Both the position numbers and the translations under genes were made by a program. From contig NZ_VRTT01000035.1 in the NCBI RefSeq assembly GCF_008017805.1, positions 1 to 64,000 on the forward strand: a stretch of 64,000 bases of DNA, written 5' to 3'. Below are positions 1 to 8,016 of this stretch, in pieces; position 1 is the first letter of the stretch; each line of letters opens with the position of its first letter. The notes under the pieces were generated by a model that saw nothing but the letters and a program-made list of their open reading frames with translations, ran no database searches and was not told the origin of the DNA. The DNA is from Paenibacillus sp. N3.4. Lineage in GTDB: Bacteria; Bacillota; Bacilli; Paenibacillales; NBRC-103111.

Positions 1-1251
1 TCCTGTTGCTCCTGCCACACCAGTTGCTCCTACCGCTCCAGTTACTCCTGCTGTACCAGTTGCTCCTGCCACACCAGTTGCTCCTACAGCTCCAGTTACT
101 CCCGTTGCTCCTACATCTCCAATTGCCCCTGTGGCTCCTACCGCTCCAGTTGCTCCTGTAGCACCGGTAGCACCTGTAATCCCATCAACCCCTCTATTGC
201 CGGATTCTCCTTTTTCTCCTTTTTCTCCTTTTTCTCCTTTCTCTCCTTTTTCGCCTTTTTCGCCTTTTTCGCCTTTGTCTCCTTTTTCGCCTTGAGGGCC
301 TGTAGCTCCAACAACACCTTTCGTTGCTACACCGCCTCCCAGTACTTCAACAAAGGACGCCGTCCCTCCATTGTGAATAACGGTCACCAATTGCCCAGTT
401 GGTATGATTCCCGTGCCATTATCTCCGAAAAGGACCGAATTGCTATTTGTAACGAATTTAACGGTTTGTCCATTACTGCTTAATACTTCTATCGAGCCGT
501 TCGTCATAGAAACTACAGAGCCACGAGTAATGCGGTCCGAAACAGCATTTGTGAAGATCTCAGCATTGGATAAAATAACGGCAAGTTGAGCGCGAGTTGT
601 CACTTGCTTTGGTTTAAAGCTATTATCAGGGAATCCTGCTATGACATTCCGATTAACAGCAACATTAATATAACCTGTTGCCCAGCTTGAAACCTCTGAC
701 GCATCCGAAAATCCGACAGTTTGATCCTTTAGGCTCTTGGCCTCCGATTCCTTACCTGTAGCACGAATAACAAGACGAGTAATCCATTCTCGACTTGCAC
801 GCTCTCTACCCCAAATTACACTAGACGGCTTGACTTCCTCGCTGGGGATTACCAAACCATCGTCAATCGCCTGTTGTACCCACGGGGTAGCCCATGAATC
901 GACGGTGAATGGCAGGCTATTGCTGCTAGCCTTTGGCTGCTCATATCCTATAAAACGAAGCACCATCAATACAGCTTCCTGATTCGTTATCGGACTATCC
1001 GGATTGAAATTACCCCCCTCATCTCCGATAGTTACACCCAGTGCAGACATTTTGGATATGTACTTGTAAGCCCAAGAAGACATATCAATGTCACTATAAG
1101 TAGCCGCACTTGCTAGAGATACAATACCGCTATTAGACGGAACCAACGGTGTGATCAATTGACTCATCAGCATAAATGCTACCGAGCTTTTATAGACCAA
1201 TTGCTTGCCATTCTTCTTGCTGTTTTCCTGCTTATTCCTGAGCCTTTTCAT
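1..1251 (-). CDS. SLH-domain protein with collagen-like Gly-X-Y tail (partial, runs off left edge)
   Basis: The reverse strand is open from an ATG at 1249-1251 to the window edge (417 codons, C-terminus missing). A clear AGGAGG lies just upstream. The N-terminus is basic, followed by a hydrophobic stretch and an Ala-rich site, as in an exported protein. Three SLH-like modules follow (roughly residues 45-105, 115-175 and 180-235), which in this family bind pyruvylated secondary cell-wall polymer. From about residue 317 the chain becomes strict Gly-X-Y: first GEK/GDK triplets, then GAT/GVT/GAV triplets rich in Thr. Such Thr-rich collagen-like tails are glycosylated filaments in BclA-type proteins. 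The glycosyltransferase gene ends 21 bases upstream on the same strand, so the two are probably one operon. The role as an S-layer-anchored glycosylated filament is inferred. Confidence 0.85.
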   Translation of the reverse strand, partial: MKRLRNKQENSKKNGKQLVYKSSVAFMLMSQLITPLVPSNSGIVSLASAATYSDIDMSSWAYKYISKMSALGVTIGDEGGNFNPDSPITNQEAVLMVLRFIGYEQPKASSNSLPFTVDSWATPWVQQAIDDGLVIPSEEVKPSSVIWGRERASREWITRLVIRATGKESEAKSLKDQTVGFSDASEVSSWATGYINVAVNRNVIAGFPDNSFKPKQVTTRAQLAVILSNAEIFTNAVSDRITRGSVVSMTNGSIEVLSSNGQTVKFVTNSNSVLFGDNGTGIIPTGQLVTVIHNGGTASFVEVLGGGVATKGVVGATGPQGEKGDKGEKGEKGEKGEKGEKGEKGEKGESGNRGVDGITGATGATGATGAVGATGAIGDVGATGVTGAVGATGVAGATGTAGVTGAVGATGVAGATG

Positions 1252-1272
1252 ACCTTTATTCCTCCTAATATA

Positions 1273-3090
1273 TTAAGTTAAGTATTGCTTTAAATAGTCC
1301 CGGTTAGCTATGACACTTGGATAATCCGACTTATAGCCTCCAGCTATCTCATTGTGATAGTTGGCCTGCTCATAACGACCCAGAAGATCATAACAAACGC
1401 ATAATTGCAAATGTGGCAGCCATGTCCAGGACGGCATATCCATCCTCGCGTTAGGTTCAATAGGCTTAGCAGCTTCCGTCGCAAGCTTGTACCAAAATAC
1501 AGCGTTCTCCAACCTTTGTTCCGCCAGTTCATAATACCCCAGCTGGCAGCAAGCCTCTGCTCGAGGAAGCGCGTAAGCAAAGGCCTGCAACACTTTAATC
1601 TTTGCTTCTTGAAAACGACCGAGTTGGGCTAAAGCATCAGCAGCACGCCGGCTAGCAAATATTTTGTCCTCCACCCAACCATCCGCTGATGCTAAGAAGG
1701 TGTCATATTGCTCGACCGCTCGTATCCACTCGCTGTGATCATACAGCTCATTTGCAAAATAAAATTGGTCTCGAGTAGAAAAATCTGCTTTGGCTTCAAG
1801 CATACCCTCATAAATAAGAAGATTGCGCATTGACTGTGTATGCTTTCTATCATGTGTTACGCCCATTTCGGCATATAACACAGGACCTGAGACCTCTAAG
1901 TATTCATGAACGGTTCCTATCCAGCGAAATCCGCAGCTGCGCTTAACCAGACGATTCCGCCGCAGACTCGATGTTACATGCCCGTTTTTATCACGGTCCA
2001 GATAATAATGCATGGATACAACGTCTGTATGCCATGAAAGCTCAGCTATAATGGACTGAAGTACCCTAGCATCATCAGACAGCAGATAGTCATCTGCATC
2101 CAACCATAGTATGTATTCTTGTGTGGCAAGACTGAACGCATAATTCCTTGCCTTGGAAAAATCATTCACCCATTCAAAATCGTATACACGACTGGCGTAA
2201 GAAGATGCAATCTCTTTCGTGGCATCACTTGAACCTGTATCCACAATAATAATCTCATCAACCAGGTCCCGTACGCTGGATAAGCAGCGACCTAGAGTCT
2301 GTTCTTCATTTTTCACGATCATACATAAGCTGACTGTAACCTTCCGTTTATGGCTATACAACGCTTCAGTCAGGTCAAAGCCCCACTTGCTTATCGCCTT
2401 GGCTCGATTTAAAGTGAGCTGCTTGTTATACCAATCAGGATCATTTGGCATGATGGCAGGTGGCTCCACTCGAAAGACAACACAACCCTCGGCAACGTAA
2501 AGATCGTAATTGTTCAATAGTGCTTGGTAACAAATATCGTCATCCTCGAAAGACTCGATCTCAAACCTCTCATCAAAGGCCCCAACCTCATCAAAGAAAT
2601 GGCGTGGCATCATCATAAGCAAACTAACAAGTCTCGGAACCCTGGTCCAAATCATAGATTTGCCAATTGCCAATAGATCTCCCATTTGATAGAGTTGCTC
2701 ATAATTTTGATAGACTATTGGAATCCGCTGAGCACCACTAACATCATTCATCATAGGACCGACTATTGACGCATTCGGATATTGGTCCAGACAACCCGAC
2801 AGTTGCTCTAACCATCCCTCACGAACCATAATTTGATCGCGTATAAAAACTAATCGCTCTCCTGACGATGATGCAGCACCCTGATTATATGCGGCTGCAA
2901 CTCCCTTGCTTTTACTGCTATGGATTACACGAACGTTATAGTCCTGGGCAATATAACGAGACACCTCCTCAGAGTCATTATCCGATACGATAATCAACTC
3001 ATAAGGAAAAGCCGTATACTGCTTAATTCGATCTATGCATTGTATGGTTAGATTAAAGTGTTGCGCTAACAATATAATGCTAATATTCAT
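1273..3090 (-). CDS. Tandem family-2 glycosyltransferase with C-terminal TPR-like region
   Basis: 605 residues. Two GT2 (GT-A fold) modules are joined: residues 1-240 with a SIILLAQHFN start typical of a nucleotide-sugar-binding strand, and residues 250-430 starting VSLCMIVKNEE with DTGSSDAT and the WLDADD motif (the DxD metal/UDP-sugar site). The last ~170 residues are helical repeats resembling TPRs, a layout common in Firmicutes enzymes that glycosylate surface or spore-filament proteins. There is no signal peptide or membrane span, so it acts in the cytoplasm. The start has AAGGTG eight bases upstream. The gene sits directly ahead of the collagen-like SLH gene, which is its likely substrate (inference from context). 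The sugar is unknown. Confidence 0.85.
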   Translation of the reverse strand: MNISIILLAQHFNLTIQCIDRIKQYTAFPYELIIVSDNDSEEVSRYIAQDYNVRVIHSSKSKGVAAAYNQGAASSSGERLVFIRDQIMVREGWLEQLSGCLDQYPNASIVGPMMNDVSGAQRIPIVYQNYEQLYQMGDLLAIGKSMIWTRVPRLVSLLMMMPRHFFDEVGAFDERFEIESFEDDDICYQALLNNYDLYVAEGCVVFRVEPPAIMPNDPDWYNKQLTLNRAKAISKWGFDLTEALYSHKRKVTVSLCMIVKNEEQTLGRCLSSVRDLVDEIIIVDTGSSDATKEIASSYASRVYDFEWVNDFSKARNYAFSLATQEYILWLDADDYLLSDDARVLQSIIAELSWHTDVVSMHYYLDRDKNGHVTSSLRRNRLVKRSCGFRWIGTVHEYLEVSGPVLYAEMGVTHDRKHTQSMRNLLIYEGMLEAKADFSTRDQFYFANELYDHSEWIRAVEQYDTFLASADGWVEDKIFASRRAADALAQLGRFQEAKIKVLQAFAYALPRAEACCQLGYYELAEQRLENAVFWYKLATEAAKPIEPNARMDMPSWTWLPHLQLCVCYDLLGRYEQANYHNEIAGGYKSDYPSVIANRDYLKQYLT

Positions 3091-3321
3091 CGCTTAGCAC
3101 CTTCCATCATGAAAAATTGTATAGTCATATCCAGATTTTTCTACAAATTATGCAAAAATGTCCCTGTTTTATCCATATTACCAATCCGTTCTCACAAATT
3201 TCTCACAAAAACCCAGTTTCACATTCTAAAATTAGTATATGTGTCGAAAATATTCGACAAAACTTCCTCTTTCGAAGAAAATTGTGGATTGAAAATTAGT
3301 GGCACAGTCATCGTGCACGAC
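3091..3321. other. Intergenic region ahead of the glycosyltransferase operon
   Basis: About 230 AT-rich bases between the XRE regulator's stop and the glycosyltransferase start. It should hold the promoter of the minus-strand operon. Open frames on the plus strand here have no ribosome-binding site and no recognisable protein. Confidence 0.5.
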
Positions 3322-4173
3322 TTAGTTAGCAAGGACATCATCGGCACGAAGAAGTTTTTTCATTTTATGTGCCGTTTGATCGTCTATGGGAATATTTATG
3401 GTGATTTGAAGCTCAGTGACGTCCGTTGCCTGAAAAGAAAGGTGTTCAAAACGCAGCAAACCAACCTTTGGGTGGTCAAGCAGTTGCTCACCCTCAGGCG
3501 TATTTAATACGTTATGCAGTCGCCACCATTGCTGGAAATCCTCGCTTTGCTGATGCAGGGCCTCTATCATTTCCGTCCACCAAGGATCTCCTACGTGATT
3601 GCCATAGCTTGATCGGAATTGAGCCAGTCGGCTTTTCGCATTTACTTCCCAATCCTCCCGCAGCAGTTGTTTGGCGTAATCCGTTGTGAATAGCTGCCAT
3701 ACCGTATTCCGTTCTCTAGAAGACATTGTTTCATATTGGCCATATACAAGACTGGCCGCATTGTTCCATGCCACGACATCCCACCTAGCGTTTGTTACAA
3801 AGGCCGGACATTCTTCCTGTCTGTCTAAAAAACGCTGAAGCGTGGGGCTCACATGATTCTGAGGCTCGTGAGTTTCCGAAGGTAATTGTCCCGTTGCCAG
3901 TAAAAATAGATGCCTTCGCTCGTAAACTTCCAGTTGCAGTACGCGAGAAACACTGTCAAGCGCCTGAGTAGAAACTTGTACTTTCCTTCCCTGCTCCAGC
4001 CATGTATACCAATCCACGCTTACACCGGCAAGTAAAGCAACCTCCACTCTCCTAAGTCCTGGAGTCCTCCGTCTTCCGCCAGAAAATAATCCGACCTGTT
4101 CTGGTGTTAGACGAGCCCGTCGTGTTTGGAGGAACTCCGCTAATTGTTTAGCTCTTTGTTGATGCTCTTGCAT
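3322..4173 (-). CDS. XRE-family helix-turn-helix regulator with MmyB-like ligand-binding domain
   Basis: 283 residues. Residues 10-75 form a Cro/CI-type HTH, with the family signature of this group (RRTPGLRRVEVALLAGVS, then WYTWLEQGR). Residues ~105-270 match the MmyB-like transcription-regulator ligand-binding domain (FVTNARWDVVAWNNAA, then WQLFTTDYAKQL). Regulators of this type usually control a neighbouring oxidoreductase or detoxification gene; here the divergent neighbour is catalase, about 500 bases away, but no shared operator can be pointed to. Start chosen at the ATG at 4173. Confidence 0.9.
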   Translation of the reverse strand: MQEHQQRAKQLAEFLQTRRARLTPEQVGLFSGGRRRTPGLRRVEVALLAGVSVDWYTWLEQGRKVQVSTQALDSVSRVLQLEVYERRHLFLLATGQLPSETHEPQNHVSPTLQRFLDRQEECPAFVTNARWDVVAWNNAASLVYGQYETMSSRERNTVWQLFTTDYAKQLLREDWEVNAKSRLAQFRSSYGNHVGDPWWTEMIEALHQQSEDFQQWWRLHNVLNTPEGEQLLDHPKVGLLRFEHLSFQATDVTELQITINIPIDDQTAHKMKKLLRADDVLAN

Positions 4174-4325
4174 CTCTGCTCTTCCCCCAATATATGAAAT
4201 CTCCTAGGAGTGACAACCCTAGGTTAATCCACTCTCTCGTTAATCGCCTTAATGAGCAAAGTGTTTCGACAAATTCCGAGTAATCCTGCTATTACTTATT
4301 TTATAGTTATTCAATAAATAAAAGA

Positions 4326-4343
4326 ATCCCCCGAATGGGGGAT
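4326..4343 (-). terminator. Hairpin, minus-strand terminator orientation
   Basis: ATCCCCC/GGGGGAT perfect 7-bp stem with a GAAT loop. Read on the minus strand it is followed by TCTTTTATTTAT, a plausible terminator. It lies 10 bases beyond the stop of the small ORF at 4353-4433. Confidence 0.5.
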
Positions 4344-4352
4344 ACGAGGATT

Positions 4353-4433
4353 TTAATTGGCTTGCAAATAGTCGGTTTCCACATGTTTCCCATCTCCAAA
4401 TACAGAATATTTCACCAACTTAACTGAAGACAT
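4353..4433 (-). CDS. Possible 26-residue peptide
   Basis: ATG at 4431-4433, stop at 4353-4355. The peptide starts MSSVKLVKYSVFGDGK and ends DYLQAN. It is not recognised. No convincing Shine-Dalgarno sequence is visible. The only support is the terminator-like hairpin right after it on the same strand, implying that a short minus-strand transcript crosses it. It could equally be the tail of a lost gene. Confidence 0.25.
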   Translation of the reverse strand: MSSVKLVKYSVFGDGKHVETDYLQAN

Positions 4434-4490
4434 AAATTTTATCAAGTGTTTTTTCTATTAATGTTCTTTCATAGAGTGTTAGGACAACAC

Positions 4491-4519
4491 AAAAGACGCC
4501 GGTTCTCGGCGTCTTTTTT
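4491..4519 (+). terminator. Intrinsic terminator-like hairpin upstream of catalase
   Basis: AAAGACGCCG, loop GTTCT, CGGCGTCTTT plus T-run: a textbook intrinsic terminator on the plus strand, although no plus-strand gene precedes it. On the minus strand it also ends in TTTT. It may insulate the catalase unit or be left from a lost gene. Confidence 0.6.
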
Positions 4520-4537
4520 CCACTGGTCGTCAATCTT

Positions 4538-4569
4538 AGACTGTCTAGATAATTCTAGACAGTCTTTTT
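4538..4569 (+). terminator. Perfect 12-bp inverted repeat with T-tract
   Basis: AGACTGTCTAGA / TCTAGACAGTCT with a 4-base TAAT loop, followed by TTTTTATAT. It lies about 120 bases before the catalase start. It is either a second terminator or, if the promoter lies upstream, an attenuator in the leader. Confidence 0.5.
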
Positions 4570-4690
4570 ATATGTATAAATTCCGATCGCATGACATTCA
4601 ATCAGAGAAAAACCAGGCAGCACGCATAATTTTCCTATACATGGTAAAAGGTACTAGTGATCATTTTAAGGAAGGATGAGCTAGGACTAG

Positions 4691-6256
4691 ATGGATAAAG
4701 AAAAACAAACTATGATTTTAACCGATCGACAAGGTCATCCGATTTCAGATAATCAACATATACGAACAATAGGAAATCGCGGACCTTCTACACTCGAAAA
4801 CTACCACTACATCGAGAAAATATCCCACTTTGATCGGGAGCGAATTCCGGAACGTGTTGTACATGCGCGAGGCGCCGGAGCACATGGCTATTTCGAAGCT
4901 TATGGAAAAGTCGGAAATGAACCTGTCTCCACCTATACACGTGCCAAGCTTTTTCAAGAAGCAGGCAAGCAGACTCCTGTATTTGTTCGATTTTCAACGG
5001 TCGTTCACGGTGGCTACTCCCCGGAAACGTTTCGTGATCCTCGCGGCTTCGCCACCAAATTTTATACAGAGGATGGCAACTGGGACTTAGTCGGTAACAA
5101 CCTGAAGATATTTTTTATTCGCGATCCGTTGAAGTTTCCGGACATGGTACATGCGTTCAAACCAGACCCTGTTACCAATCTGCAGAATCCGGAGAAAATG
5201 TTTGATTTTGTGTCGAATTCTCCCGAGGCCACACACATGATCACTTTTCTCTTCTCGCCATGGGGGATCCCAGCCAACTATCGACAAATGCAGGGGTCCG
5301 GGGTGAATACCTACAAATGGGTTAACCAAGAAGGTCAAGCCGTTTTAGTCAAATACCATTGGGAACCATTGAAACAAGGAATGAAAAACCTGAAGCAGAA
5401 GGAAGCAGAGGACATACAAGCCAAACATATAAGTCATGCCACACAGGACTTGTTCGAAGCTATTGAGCGCGGCGATTACCCGGAATGGGAGCTCTGCGTT
5501 CAAATGTTGAGCGACGATGAGCACCCTGAGCTCGACTTCGATCCACTCGATCCGACTAAACTCTGGGATCACGAAAAGTTTCCGTTTCTACCTGTGGGTA
5601 AAATGGTTCTGAATAAGAATCCTGAAAATTACTTTGCTGAAGTGGAGCAGGCGGCTTTCGGGACGGGCGTTCTGGTAGACGGTCTAGATTTCTCCGATGA
5701 TAAGCTGCTGCAGGGCCGTACCTTCTCCTATTCCGATACCCAACGATATCGAGTAGGAACGAACTATCTCCAACTGCCCATTAATGCCCCCAAAGCGCAT
5801 GTAGCGACTAATCAGCGTGATGGACAAATGACTCTAATGGTTGACCGAGCACCTGAACAAAACCCGCACGTGAATTACGAGCCTTCTTCACTTGGCGGAC
5901 TAAAGGAAGCTTCCCCTTCCGGTAAAGAACATCAACCCCAGTACAATGCTAAACTCGTTCGAGAAAAAATAAGTCGTACGAATGACTTCGGACAAGCGGG
6001 AGATACCTATCGCAAGTTTGAAGATTGGGAACGTGATGAGCTGATTCTGAATTTGGTAGATGCTTTGAAGATATGTAAGCCGATAATTCAAGAGAAAATG
6101 ATTGGATATTTTATGAATGCTGATCCTGATTACGGTAGAAGGGTTTCTGAGGGTCTAGCCCAAGCTAACGTCGATTCGGCACATCTCGGCTCGGCTTCTA
6201 ATAAAGATGGAGCTGAAATGGCAGAACATTCAGGAAAACGAACGGACGGCTATTAA
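4691..6256 (+). CDS. Haem catalase
   Basis: 521 residues, a small-subunit monofunctional catalase (2 H2O2 to 2 H2O and O2), cytosolic. Seen in the sequence: [21 protein letters not shown] with the distal His, [32 protein letters not shown] with the essential Asn, and the proximal haem-ligand region [12 protein letters not shown] with its Tyr. The [12 protein letters not shown] pattern points to the clade-1-like group rather than the SADT type. Length fits the family. The purine-rich AAGGAAGG is 15 bases before the ATG, a little far, so the start is slightly uncertain. No PerR box was recognised. It is convergent with mntH; oxidative stress and manganese uptake genes are often neighbours. Confidence 0.95.
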   Translation: MDKEKQTMILTDRQGHPISDNQHIRTIGNRGPSTLENYHYIEKISHFDRERIPERVVHARGAGAHGYFEAYGKVGNEPVSTYTRAKLFQEAGKQTPVFVRFSTVVHGGYSPETFRDPRGFATKFYTEDGNWDLVGNNLKIFFIRDPLKFPDMVHAFKPDPVTNLQNPEKMFDFVSNSPEATHMITFLFSPWGIPANYRQMQGSGVNTYKWVNQEGQAVLVKYHWEPLKQGMKNLKQKEAEDIQAKHISHATQDLFEAIERGDYPEWELCVQMLSDDEHPELDFDPLDPTKLWDHEKFPFLPVGKMVLNKNPENYFAEVEQAAFGTGVLVDGLDFSDDKLLQGRTFSYSDTQRYRVGTNYLQLPINAPKAHVATNQRDGQMTLMVDRAPEQNPHVNYEPSSLGGLKEASPSGKEHQPQYNAKLVREKISRTNDFGQAGDTYRKFEDWERDELILNLVDALKICKPIIQEKMIGYFMNADPDYGRRVSEGLAQANVDSAHLGSASNKDGAEMAEHSGKRTDGY

Positions 6257-6265
6257 TGTTTGAAA

Positions 6266-6304
6266 AAAAGGCTAAAGGACCTCTAGTGGGTTCTTTAGCC
6301 TTTG
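6266..6304. terminator. Bidirectional terminator between catalase and mntH
   Basis: AAGGCTAAAGGACC pairs with GGTTCTTTAGCCTTT (one G-U pair), flanked by an A-run on the left and TTTG on the right. It serves both convergent genes. Confidence 0.8.
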
Positions 6305-6361
6305 TTTTGCAGTATATCGAAAGAGGATATAAACACGTGTCCGAATATGATGCTGCTCAGA

Positions 6362-7720
6362 TTAACCTAAATCGTGACCTGTTATGATGATGTAAGCGAC
6401 TAGGAAAATATTTAGAGCTAGAATAACAACAGTGGAAAGCCATGATAATACTTTAACCCATGTTCGGTTTGCAAACTCCCCCATCTTCCTTTTATCGCTT
6501 GTGAATAATACGAGCGGAATAACGGCAAAGGGCAATTGTAAACTGAGGACCACTTGGCTCCATAAGAGTAGATCCCCTGTTCCCTTCGATCCGGCAATCC
6601 AGGTAACAATAAATGCGGGTACGACTGCTATTAGTCGAGTAATCATACGGCGGAGCCAAGGGGAAATTCTTAGGTTAATAAATCCTTCCATCACAATTTG
6701 TCCTGCTAATGTTCCAGTGATCGTTGAGTTTTGCCCAGAGGCAAGCAAAGCAACCGCAAATAATGTACTTGCAATCCCTACGCCTACAGTTGGGCTCAAT
6801 AGTTCATAGGCTCCTTCAATCTCAGAGACATCCAAGCCAGTTCCGTGGAAGGCCGCTGCACCCAGAATAAGAATGGCAGAGTTGATTAAGAAGGCAATAA
6901 ATAGTGAAACATTCGAATCCAATATAGCAAACTTCAATGCTTCTTTTCGTCCTTCTTTATTTCGCTTGTACTGCCTAGTTTGCACGATGGAAGAATGCAA
7001 ATAGAGATTATGCGGCATAACAGTTGCTCCTAAGATCCCTAAAGAAATAAACAACATCCCCGGATTTGTAACAATTTCAAACTTCGGTACATAACCGCCT
7101 AATAGCGCAGATATTTCTGGCTTTGAAACAATCACTTCAAATACAAACACAACGAATATCGTCGCCATTAATACGATAACGATGGATTCAATAATACGAA
7201 ACCCCTTTTTCTGTAAAAGCAATAAGAGCAGCACATCCAGTGTTGTAATTAAAATACCGAGTAATAAAGGAATTCCGAATAGTAAATTAAGAGCGATGGC
7301 CGATCCGATGACCTCTGCTAAATCACATGCAATAATCGCAATCTCTGATAAAATCCAAAGAATAAAAGATGTCTTTTTACCAACTGCATCTCTAGTCGCC
7401 TGAGCTAAATCCCGGCCCGTCACAACTCCTAATTTGGCTGCCAATGCTTGGAGAAGCATCGCAATTAAATTGGAAATTAAAATAACAGACAACAAGGTAT
7501 AGCCAAAACGTGCTCCCCCAGCAATCGATGTCGCCCAGTTCCCAGGGTCAACATAACCTACCGCGACTAATGATCCCGGTCCGGCAAACGCAAGGAATTT
7601 CCTCCAAAATCTTGCCTTGCTTGGAATCCCAACAGAGTTGTTAACTTCCTCCAAACTTACATTAGAACTACGTCGTAGCCATCCTGTACTTTCTTCTACT
7701 TGCTTAACTTGACCATCCAT
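6362..7720 (-). CDS. mntH: Nramp-family divalent metal (Mn2+/Fe2+) transporter
   Basis: 452 residues from the ATG at 7720. Eleven or so hydrophobic segments. The Nramp signatures are present: DPGNW in TM1 (metal-binding Asp and Asn) and the MPHNLYLHS motif in TM6 (metal-binding Met). It imports Mn2+ with protons across the cytoplasmic membrane. A longer frame begins at a GTG four codons earlier, but AAGGAAG would abut that codon; it stands 11 bases from the ATG chosen here. Upstream there is a TTTGGTTAAGGGTAAA dyad that loosely resembles an MntR operator. Confidence 0.95.
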   Translation of the reverse strand: MDGQVKQVEESTGWLRRSSNVSLEEVNNSVGIPSKARFWRKFLAFAGPGSLVAVGYVDPGNWATSIAGGARFGYTLLSVILISNLIAMLLQALAAKLGVVTGRDLAQATRDAVGKKTSFILWILSEIAIIACDLAEVIGSAIALNLLFGIPLLLGILITTLDVLLLLLLQKKGFRIIESIVIVLMATIFVVFVFEVIVSKPEISALLGGYVPKFEIVTNPGMLFISLGILGATVMPHNLYLHSSIVQTRQYKRNKEGRKEALKFAILDSNVSLFIAFLINSAILILGAAAFHGTGLDVSEIEGAYELLSPTVGVGIASTLFAVALLASGQNSTITGTLAGQIVMEGFINLRISPWLRRMITRLIAVVPAFIVTWIAGSKGTGDLLLWSQVVLSLQLPFAVIPLVLFTSDKRKMGEFANRTWVKVLSWLSTVVILALNIFLVAYIIITGHDLG

Positions 7721-7782
7721 TATTTTTACCACTTCCTTAAAAATGTATATTTTTGGTTATTTTTTTTCGCTAGGAAAACTTT

Positions 7783-7798
7783 TTTACCCTTAACCAAA
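7783..7798. promoter_or_regulatory. Weak MntR-like dyad
   Basis: TTTACCCTTAACCAAA (plus strand), an imperfect palindrome 60-80 bases upstream of mntH. MntR sites in Bacillus are palindromes with TTT/AAA ends around CCTTAAGG. The match is only partial. Confidence 0.25.
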
Positions 7799-7934
7799 TT
7801 TTATTCCCATGAGCAATTAATTGCAACCTTTTTTTATAACAGTCCATAACTAAAGAAAAAGAAGCCCCCTGCAAACAATCCAACCACAGCTACGCACACA
7901 ATGATGACAACTCACGAACAGCAAACAACGAGAA

Positions 7935-7987
7935 AGAAACCCGAAAGTTAGACCACTTTTCTCAAAGTGTCCATCTTCCGGGTTTCT
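7935..7987 (-). terminator. Nested hairpin terminator after the DUF2252 surface-protein gene
   Basis: Outer stem AGAAACCCG.AAG / CTT.CGGGTTTCT encloses an inner stem GACACTTT / AAAGTGGTC. On the minus strand it is followed by TTTCTC. It starts 30 bases after the stop of the 8017-13698 gene. Confidence 0.55.
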
Positions 7988-8016
7988 GTTCAAAGATAGC
8001 TCAAGCAAACTTCTTC

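Noticed and set aside
1-300. DNA tandem repeats as a possible CRISPR array
   Set aside because: The repeats are 9-base multiples encoding Gly-X-Y, without spacers.
3109-3507. 132-codon plus-strand frame
   Set aside because: No ribosome site, composition unlike protein, and it overlaps the XRE regulator on the other strand.
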